This document shows, piece after piece, positions 15,767 to 21,710 of a stretch of DNA of 64,000 nucleotides. How positions within the stretch are numbered: the first letter of the stretch is position 1; each line of letters starts with the position of its first letter. This DNA comes from Paenibacillus_AQ nitricinens (GTDB lineage Bacteria > Bacillota > Bacilli > Paenibacillales > Paenibacillaceae). The stretch covers positions 4,030,001-4,094,000 of the forward strand of contig NZ_CP183948.1 of assembly GCF_052056485.1 (NCBI RefSeq). Direction: 5' to 3'. A program made the translations under genes and the position numbers. The notes below the pieces were generated by a model. It had not been told where the DNA came from. It made no database searches and saw only the letters and a program-made list of their open reading frames with translations.

Positions 15767-15904
15767 TTGTACACCTCATAGATTCCTTTTCCCGCACTTT
15801 GATATACATCAAAAAAATGCCGTTCAGACAAAGCGGTCTGAAACACGGGTCATGTTAATGATATATAAAATAAAAATGAAAGGCAAGGTCAGTCCTGTAA
15901 TAAT

Positions 15905-15934
15905 TGCAGAAAAGCTCCCACAAGGGGAGCTTTT
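15905..15934 (-). terminator. Intrinsic terminator of ymfJ, symmetrical
   Basis: AAAAGCTCCC and GGGAGCTTTT pair around a 4-nt loop; T-runs occur on both strands. It lies 9 bp past the ymfJ stop. Confidence 0.85.
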
Positions 15935-15942
15935 CCGCAAGC

Positions 15943-16206
15943 TTAGGCGTGATTTTTCGCCAACTTGACCATGAGTTTAGCAATCGTCTGCTTTTCTTCA
16001 TCGTTGCCGACGTCCCATAGCTCTTTGATTGCACGGTTTTGAGTGTTTGCTGGATCCACTTTTTCATCGAGGAATTCCCCAATTTCAAAAGCCAGCTTTG
16101 AGATTGTGTCTTCGCTCATCCCAAGTTTCTCCGCCTGTACAACTCGTTTTCCCAGGAATTTCTTCCAGGTGTCAAAGTTTTTGATTACGCTATCTTCTTG
16201 TGTCAT
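15943..16206 (-). CDS. ymfJ: DUF3243 family protein (YmfJ)
   Basis: An 87-aa small soluble helical protein of the DUF3243 family, starting MTQEDSVIKNFDTWKKFLG and ending AKLMVKLAKNHA. Function is unknown. AAGGAGGATTTAAG directly precedes the ATG at 16204-16206, so the longer upstream frame is not used. It sits between the ymfF-ymfH-ymfI group and ymfK, as in Bacillus. Confidence 0.92.
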   Translation of the reverse strand: MTQEDSVIKNFDTWKKFLGKRVVQAEKLGMSEDTISKLAFEIGEFLDEKVDPANTQNRAIKELWDVGNDEEKQTIAKLMVKLAKNHA

Positions 16207-16342
16207 CTTAAATCCTCCTTCATGTTTACGGTCAAACACCTGCATACAGGCTGTAAGCCGCCTTACGTGAGATTTAAAAACAACACTTATAATATGTCTT
16301 AGAAGCTAAGTTATTATGCTGGAGCTTTTCTCCAACTGAAGA

Positions 16343-17110
16343 TCAGGTAATCCATCCACCATTTGGACTAATAATTTGGCCAGTAATATACCCGGACTCA
16401 GGCAAAGCCAAAAAATAAATTAGTGAAGATATTTCATTAGGCGTAGCCAAACGCCCTACTGGAATCTCATCCTCCAGCATACGGACTTCATCCTCCTGTA
16501 AATTGGACAACATGTTCGTATTAACCGCTCCTGGAGCTACCGCGTTAACCGTTACACCAGATGGAGCCAGCTCTTTTGCTAAAGCTTTTGTAAAGGCATT
16601 CACTCCGCCTTTGCTAGCCGAATAAGCTACTTCGCAAGAAGCTCCAGTGATTCCCCAAACGGAAGAAACGTTGATGATACGACCATAACGTTGCGATACC
16701 ATGTACGGCATGAAGATTTGACTGCACATAAAGGTTCCCTTCAAGTTAATGGACATAATGTCATCCCATTCCTCTTCGGTCACGTCAGCGAGCATTCCGT
16801 AATGCGATTTACCGGCATTATTGACGAGAATATCCGGCTGCATCCCATTACTCTCAAGCTTTTCAGCCATACGTACAATCTGACTACGATCCTTCATATC
16901 GGCGTTTACTGTCATTACCTTTGCCCCAAGGGCCATGCAACGCCGCGCGACATCATTCGCAGCTTCATGTGAGTGTTTGTAATGAATAACTATATTCATC
17001 CCCACAGAAGCAAATCGTTCCGCAATGGCGCCGCCGATCCCTCCGCTTCCCCCTGTAATGAGCACTGTCATTTCCCCTAGTGGTTTGCTGCTCTCTCCCA
17101 AAACGCTCAC
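16343..17110 (-). CDS. ymfI: Short-chain dehydrogenase YmfI, elongation factor P 5-aminopentanone reductase
   Basis: A 255-aa FabG-like SDR: cofactor motif TGGSGGIGGA (~18-27), NNAG, catalytic Ser in INVSSVWG, catalytic YSASK, and the closing GGWIT. In Bacillus subtilis YmfI completes the 5-aminopentanol modification of elongation factor P. The call rests on its fixed position after the M16-like pair and on similarity, since ordinary FabG proteins look much alike. The GTG start (17108-17110) abuts the ymfH stop, giving translational coupling. Confidence 0.88.
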   Translation of the reverse strand: MSVLGESSKPLGEMTVLITGGSGGIGGAIAERFASVGMNIVIHYKHSHEAANDVARRCMALGAKVMTVNADMKDRSQIVRMAEKLESNGMQPDILVNNAGKSHYGMLADVTEEEWDDIMSINLKGTFMCSQIFMPYMVSQRYGRIINVSSVWGITGASCEVAYSASKGGVNAFTKALAKELAPSGVTVNAVAPGAVNTNMLSNLQEDEVRMLEDEIPVGRLATPNEISSLIYFLALPESGYITGQIISPNGGWIT

Positions 17111-18391
17111 CTAAGGACTCACCACCAATGAAACGGCAAGCTGTTCCCATTTTACATGGGCTTGCAGACGCTCGTTAACTTCCGCCAAAGTAATCGACTC
17201 ATACATAGGCAGAACTTCAAACAGGTCACCACCGCGGAACTGGTAGCGTGTAAACTCATGTGCAATACTTTCAGGGGAATTAAGCATACGCAAATATCCG
17301 CCTATTTTCTTTTTCCGTGCCCGCTCGAAATCCTTCTCCGTAAAGCCAGACTTTAAGATTAGATCTACTTCTTCTTTAATTCGGTTTAACAGCAGATCAG
17401 GATCCTTCGTATCCCCACCCATTGCAGAAAAAGCATACTGCGGAGAACTATTAAATTCATGTCCAAAGCTGTCCGAGATCAATTCCTCATCATATAGCTT
17501 TTGATACAATGCTGTGCTACTGCCTACCAACAAATCGAGCATTAGCTTCGTTATCAGATCGCGTTTTAGAGAAGCCTCACCTGTTAGATCTTCTACTTTT
17601 TCCTTAAAACCAAACATGATTTTCGGCATCGAAACAGCAAGCTTGCTTTCTAGCCGTTTTGTAGCGACTTGTTCGGGTTCATCTTCAAAAATACGCTTGA
17701 TTTCACCTTGCTTGCCGTAGGTTTTACCTTTTTGGTTAGCACGAATCAAGGAGAATACTTTCTCCGGGTCCACACCCCCAACCACGAACAACAACATATT
17801 GCTAGGGTGATAAAAAGCGTTATAACATGTGTACAGCGTTTCTTTCGTGATCGTACTAATCGATTCTACCGTACCTGCAATGTCAATCCGAACCGGGTGT
17901 TTCGAATACATCGCTTCAATAAGGCCAAAATACACGCGCCAGTCCGGATTATCAGCATACATATTGATTTCTTGTCCAATAATTCCCTTTTCCTTTTCTA
18001 CATTTTCATCTGTAAAATAAGGTCGCTGAACAAAATCAACGAGCGTACTAAGATTGGTCTCTATATTCTCTGTTGCTGAGAAAAGATAAACGGTCTGATC
18101 AAAGCTTGTAAAAGCATTGGCCGAGGCTCCATTTGAAGCAAAGGTAGCAAAAATATCGCCTTCTGGCTCTTCAAACATCTTGTGCTCTAAAAAGTGAGCT
18201 ATACCATCAGGAACAGTGGTCTCTTCTCCACCTGCGACATGAAAATGGTTGTCAACGGAACCGTATTTAGTTGCAAATGTAGCATAAGTCTTTTTGAAGG
18301 TTGGTTTCGGCAACACATATACCTGAAGTCCGTTATCCATGACCTCGTGATAAATGGTCTCTTGAAGTCTGTCGTAATGAATTTGTTCCAT
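17111..18391 (-). CDS. ymfH: M16-family zinc peptidase YmfH, EF-P modification-associated
   Basis: A 426-aa M16B peptidase-like protein with an intact inverted zinc motif (HFLEH in GIAHFLEHKMFEE, ~65-77) and the distal glutamate region (GIIGQEINMYADNPDW). It pairs with YmfF, which lacks the zinc site, resembling two-subunit processing peptidases. Both are genetically linked to elongation factor P modification in Bacillus, but the substrate is unknown. AGGAAAGGAGG precedes the ATG. It is separated from ymfF by 2 bp and from ymfI by none. Confidence 0.93.
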   Translation of the reverse strand: MEQIHYDRLQETIYHEVMDNGLQVYVLPKPTFKKTYATFATKYGSVDNHFHVAGGEETTVPDGIAHFLEHKMFEEPEGDIFATFASNGASANAFTSFDQTVYLFSATENIETNLSTLVDFVQRPYFTDENVEKEKGIIGQEINMYADNPDWRVYFGLIEAMYSKHPVRIDIAGTVESISTITKETLYTCYNAFYHPSNMLLFVVGGVDPEKVFSLIRANQKGKTYGKQGEIKRIFEDEPEQVATKRLESKLAVSMPKIMFGFKEKVEDLTGEASLKRDLITKLMLDLLVGSSTALYQKLYDEELISDSFGHEFNSSPQYAFSAMGGDTKDPDLLLNRIKEEVDLILKSGFTEKDFERARKKKIGGYLRMLNSPESIAHEFTRYQFRGGDLFEVLPMYESITLAEVNERLQAHVKWEQLAVSLVVSP

Positions 18392-18393
18392 CG

Positions 18394-19671
18394 TTATTCC
18401 TCCTTTCCTGTCAAGAAATAAATCGTATCCAGCTGAAAGGTTTCGGCAGCGGCTTTTACATCTTCAGCACCGATTTGTTCCACCTGCCCCAATAGCTGAT
18501 CCGCTGTCCGTTCTTTTCCTGACAACTGGCGGTTGAAGTCGTAAGAGATCATTTCAAAAGCAGAATCCGGAATCTCGGAAAGCTGATTGCGGATCATAGC
18601 TTTGGTCTGACTCAGTTCCAGATCACTGATATTGCCAGCTTTCATCTCTTCCAATTGCTTCTCTATAATGTCCACGGCTTTGCCGTAATTTTGCGTTTCG
18701 ATGCCGGATTGAATCGTTCCAATGCCCTTGTGGCCGTCATAACGAGACGAAGCATAGTAGGCAAGGCTTGCCTTCTCACGTACATTCACGAAGAGTTTAG
18801 AGTGTGGATACCCTCCTAATATACCGTTGTACATAATCGCGGAAGCGTAATTATCATCCTTATAAGTAATAGAGGTACGCAGGCCCAGGTTCAACTTGCC
18901 CTGACTGACATCCAGCTTCTCTTCTACAGTCCGTACCTCATTAACCGATACTGGTATGAACTTAGAGCTATATAAGCCCACCTCGGACTGAACCCGGCCG
19001 AAATGACGCTGTACAAGCTGTTCTACTTCCTCAGTGGTTGTGTCACCCACTACATAAAGATCAAGGATGGCTTCATCCAGCCAGGAATTATACGATTCAT
19101 ACAAACTTTTCGGAGTGATTTGATCCAGGTCCGCTCTTTGACCCAGAGGGTGAAGACGGTATGGCTCCTTGCGGCACATTTCCTCAATACAGCGTTCAGC
19201 GGCGTAACGTATCTTGTCATTTACGATAGACTCCAGCTTCTTGCGAACGGTTTCACGCTCTGTTGCAACATACGAAGGCCGGAAGCTGCCGTCTTCAACT
19301 AATGGACGAGTCAGTACTTCACCTAAGAAAGCGAAGGATTGTTCAAGTAAGCTCTCCTGGCTTTGCACAAAAGAGTCATTAATCGTATCCATGCGGAACT
19401 GAACGATTTGATAATCGCCTCTTTTATAAATATCAAACCCGAACCCAGCGCCATACAGCTCCTCTAAACGCTCGCGGAATTGCGTAGTCTCAGGATAAGT
19501 CGCGGTACCTCTGCGAAGCACGAATGGAGCCAGTGCAGTAGAGGTTACTGTATTCTCATCAAGAGGGATCCCTGCATAAAGTGAGATCGCATAGGTCTTG
19601 AACGCCTTGGTTGGCATAACGTGAATGCGCAAGCCTCCTACGGTGCCATGCTGAAATACATTATTAGTCAA
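18394..19671 (-). CDS. ymfF: M16-like protein YmfF without the zinc motif, EF-P modification-associated
   Basis: A 425-aa member of the insulinase/processing peptidase fold. Where the HxxEH site should be there is APFVLRRGTATYPET, so it is probably a non-catalytic partner of YmfH. The C-terminal half keeps the M16 pattern (LFVNVREKASLAYYASSRYD). The TTG at 19669-19671, 8 bp after GGAG, is preferred over the TTG two codons upstream. First gene of the ymfF-ymfH-ymfI group. Confidence 0.9.
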   Translation of the reverse strand: MTNNVFQHGTVGGLRIHVMPTKAFKTYAISLYAGIPLDENTVTSTALAPFVLRRGTATYPETTQFRERLEELYGAGFGFDIYKRGDYQIVQFRMDTINDSFVQSQESLLEQSFAFLGEVLTRPLVEDGSFRPSYVATERETVRKKLESIVNDKIRYAAERCIEEMCRKEPYRLHPLGQRADLDQITPKSLYESYNSWLDEAILDLYVVGDTTTEEVEQLVQRHFGRVQSEVGLYSSKFIPVSVNEVRTVEEKLDVSQGKLNLGLRTSITYKDDNYASAIMYNGILGGYPHSKLFVNVREKASLAYYASSRYDGHKGIGTIQSGIETQNYGKAVDIIEKQLEEMKAGNISDLELSQTKAMIRNQLSEIPDSAFEMISYDFNRQLSGKERTADQLLGQVEQIGAEDVKAAAETFQLDTIYFLTGKEE

Positions 19672-19749
19672 GTCCAAAACTCCTTTACGGCGTGGATAGT
19701 TGCTCTACATCATGTTTATGAATTATTAACCATTCTAAACCATTCCAAA

Positions 19750-19785
19750 GTAAGGAAGCAACCGGAAGCCTCTTCCCGGTTGCTC
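19750..19785 (-). terminator. Terminator of sleB
   Basis: On the minus strand AGCAACCGG and CCGGTTGCT form a perfect 9-bp stem with a 10-nt loop, followed by TCCTTACTTT, a weak U-tract. Confidence 0.65.
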
Positions 19786-19808
19786 TTTGAATTCTCTATC
19801 CTACTGTT

Positions 19809-20675
19809 CTACATACAGAAAATATGCTGACCTATCGTCTTAACCTGAGGCCGGCTCCAAATCCATTTTGAGGTAGCCGTTTTAGGGTTGAAGTAATACA
19901 GGCATCCTCCGGATGGATCCCAACCACTGAGTGCTTGCTGTACTGCCTTACGTGCTTGCTCATTTGGCTCCAGATAGATTTGGCCATCGGCTACAGCTGT
20001 AAATGCTCTCGGTTGAAAAATAACACCAGACGGCGTATTCGGGAAACTAGGTGATTTCACACGATTTAAAATGACCGCAGCCACAGCAACCTGACCTTCA
20101 AAAGGCTCACCTCTGGCTTCTCCATACACGGCATTGGCCATGATCTTCAGATCATTCTCCGATAAACCCATCGAATTGCCTGAAGACAACCCTGGAGAAT
20201 TCGATTTATCTGTCGTATTTGTTTTATTGCCAGTGTTTCCCTCTGCTGTCTTATTTCCCGTGCCCGTAGAAGGCTCAGTCGGCTTCCAGTTCTTCGTGGC
20301 GTTATACAGCTTCAGCTTCGTTTTGGCACCTACAATGCCATCAGACTTCATTCCGAACTTCCATTGAAACCAAGTGACTGCATTCTTCGTTTTCGGCCCA
20401 AACTGACTGTCTATTTTTCCGGCATAATAACCTAAATGCTTTAATCGTCCCTGCAATTCATAGACATCCTGACCCGTGGACCCAAGCTTAATGGGTGTTG
20501 TACTGAAAGCCGGCAAGGCTTCTTCGTCAGGATTATTTAACTCGTGGACAAATGACGCAGCAGCACTTTGCTTGGTCTGAACAATGCCATTCCCCTTGAA
20601 AAACGTTCCTGCAAACGGCGCGGCAGCAAGTGCAAGAGTTAAAGCAGCAAATATCCACATCTTTTGTTTCTTCAT
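19809..20675 (-). CDS. sleB: Spore cortex-lytic enzyme SleB
   Basis: A 288-aa germination lytic transglycosylase. Signal peptide (MKKQKMWIFAALTLALAAAP), peptidoglycan-binding domain (KLGSTGQDVYELQGRLKHLG to about 115), Thr/Asn-rich linker, then the Hydrolase_2 catalytic domain with ANAVYGEARGEPFEGQVAVA containing the catalytic Glu. It cuts muramic-delta-lactam cortex during germination. No ypeB follows; ymfF does. The ATG at 20673-20675 is chosen because it begins the signal peptide. A near-perfect sigma-G promoter lies upstream, fitting forespore expression. Confidence 0.94.
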   Translation of the reverse strand: MKKQKMWIFAALTLALAAAPFAGTFFKGNGIVQTKQSAAASFVHELNNPDEEALPAFSTTPIKLGSTGQDVYELQGRLKHLGYYAGKIDSQFGPKTKNAVTWFQWKFGMKSDGIVGAKTKLKLYNATKNWKPTEPSTGTGNKTAEGNTGNKTNTTDKSNSPGLSSGNSMGLSENDLKIMANAVYGEARGEPFEGQVAVAAVILNRVKSPSFPNTPSGVIFQPRAFTAVADGQIYLEPNEQARKAVQQALSGWDPSGGCLYYFNPKTATSKWIWSRPQVKTIGQHIFCM

Positions 20676-20724
20676 AGGGTTCGCTCTACCTTTCTTTTGT
20701 AAGTTCTGCATGGATGGCTAAAGT

Positions 20725-20755
20725 TATTATGACGACTGTCAGCGCATCCTATGCA
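20725..20755 (-). promoter_or_regulatory. Sigma-G (forespore) promoter of sleB
   Basis: Minus strand: -35 TGCATA (20750-20755), 18-bp spacer, -10 CATAATA (20725-20731). Both fit the sigma-G pattern GHATR-N17/18-CATNHTA at every defined base. It is 50 bp upstream of the sleB ATG. Confidence 0.82.
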
Positions 20756-20782
20756 TTACTAAAAAGAAGAAATAGCTTTCCG

Positions 20783-20812
20783 TTGTAATTGAGAATGATT
20801 ATCAACTATAAT
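20783..20812 (+). promoter_or_regulatory. Fur-box promoter in front of the AraC pseudogene
   Basis: TGAGAATGATTATCA (20790-20804) matches the 7-1-7 Fur/Bacillus box TGATAATNATTATCA at all but one defined position. It fills the spacer between a -35-like TTGTAA (20783-20788) and a perfect -10 TATAAT (20807-20812), ideal for iron-dependent repression. The gene it drives is broken. Confidence 0.82.
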
Positions 20813-20845
20813 CGAAATAAGAAAACCATGGAGTTGATATGAATC

Positions 20846-21300
20846 ATGAATTTAAAGGACCACATTTTACTGTGGAACCACGCATTAATTGAAATTATAG
20901 ATATACGTCATACTTCTCAACCTTTTAGTGATATGACTACCCTCAAGCGCATTTTTATTGATCGTACACGGCAAGACCCAAATTAAGATTGATGATGTAG
21001 CACATGAGATCAGTAGCTTTCATATTCTTCATGGTGGAAAAGGGATGACTATTCAATTCTTACGCACCGAGGAGCTTCAGGAGTATTACTTGATTTTGTA
21101 CAAAGCAAATCTTTCTCTTACATCGCGTAGCAGCTTAAAAACAATCAATGGAGCACAATAATCCCTTTAATCTCCAATATGGATTTATGCCTACTAATCC
21201 TCTGTCCTTATTTGATAAGATGGGTAGTATTTTTAATGAATGGGGTAAAACCGGACTTTTAGATCAGCTATATGTCAAAACTCTTTTTTATCATCATTTT
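20846..21300 (+). pseudogene. Frameshifted, truncated AraC-family regulator (N-terminal sensor domain)
   Basis: Three reading frames together spell the N-terminal domain of the Paenibacillus-type AraC regulators that carry a siderophore-binding-like domain. Frame 1 from ATG 20846 gives MNLKDHILLWNHALIEIIDI. From ~20936 the next frame gives LPSSAFLLIVHGKTQIKIDD, then ISSFHILHGGKG and EYYLILYKA. From ~21148 a third frame gives NNPFNLQYGFMPTNPLSLFD and VKTLFYHHF. No DNA-binding or binding-protein domain follows; the coding signal ends in a terminator. So there are at least two frameshifts plus loss of the 3' part. The upstream Fur box fits an iron-uptake regulator. Confidence 0.8.
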
Positions 21301-21301
21301 A

Positions 21302-21356
21302 TAAAAAGAAGCTGCCCCAAAGCCATAAATGGCTAATCAGGGTAGCTTCCTTTTTA
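21302..21356 (+). terminator. Intrinsic terminator after the AraC pseudogene
   Basis: GAAGCTGCCC and GGGTAGCTTC pair perfectly and are followed by CTTTTTAT. The A-run on the 5' side makes it symmetrical. Confidence 0.8.
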
Positions 21357-21383
21357 TAGTATAGTCCAAGTGCAGGTTCGCAC

Positions 21384-21579
21384 TTTTAGGGAAAAACTCC
21401 CTAAAAATATTCGATATTTCCTAATATTGAATGAAATCAGGGAATTCCTCCCTAAAAATCAGGCTAATTCCCTGATTTCTTACCAAACCAGACGAATTAT
21501 AGGGAGCTTTTCCCTAATTGTAATTCTGAGGACCAATAATGTCAGTATTTCAGGGAGAAATTCCCTAATTATTTTAATG
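21384..21579. repeat. Array of four AGGGA-N5-TCCCT hairpins
   Basis: The motif AGGGA-N5-TCCCT occurs at 21388, 21439, 21501 and 21552, always with a 5-nt loop, at intervals of 51, 62 and 51 bp. Loops differ (AAAAC, ATTCC, GCTTT, GAAAT). Units 1 and 3 have longer stems (TTTTAGGGA/TCCCTAAAA and TAGGGA/TCCCTA). Unit 2 also pairs over 14 bp with a half-unit at 21466-21479 (AATTCCCTGATTTC). The 62-bp interval breaks any shared reading frame, so coding is unlikely. Function unknown. Confidence 0.8.
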
Positions 21580-21626
21580 CAGCTTCACCATTATTTGAAG
21601 GGGCGTTTACACTTCTTCAGCAGAGT

Positions 21627-21672
21627 AAGGGGCGGTGCCCAAGTAGTACAAACTACTTGAGCACCGCCCCTT
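21627..21672. terminator. Long GC-rich inverted repeat downstream of the DNA translocase
   Basis: Arms of 21 bp (one mismatch), AAGGGGCGGTGCCCAAGTAG-type, pair around a 4-nt loop ACAA. It lies 39 bp past the translocase stop on the minus strand and probably ends its transcript, but no U-run follows on either strand, so it may instead protect a 3' end or be a repeat element. Confidence 0.55.
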
Positions 21673-21710
21673 CTCACTGTCTATTAAATGCTAGAACTGA
21701 CTTGTCCAGC

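Noticed and set aside
21388..21566. CRISPR array
   Set aside because: Only a 10-base palindromic core is shared, the spacing is not constant and spacers include no unit of fixed length; no cas genes nearby.
21370..21660. 96-codon plus-strand frame covering the AGGGA array
   Set aside because: The similar FREKLPKN and IREFLPKN pieces come from the hairpin repeats, the frame relation breaks between units 2 and 3, the frame runs into a hairpin, and no ribosome site precedes it.
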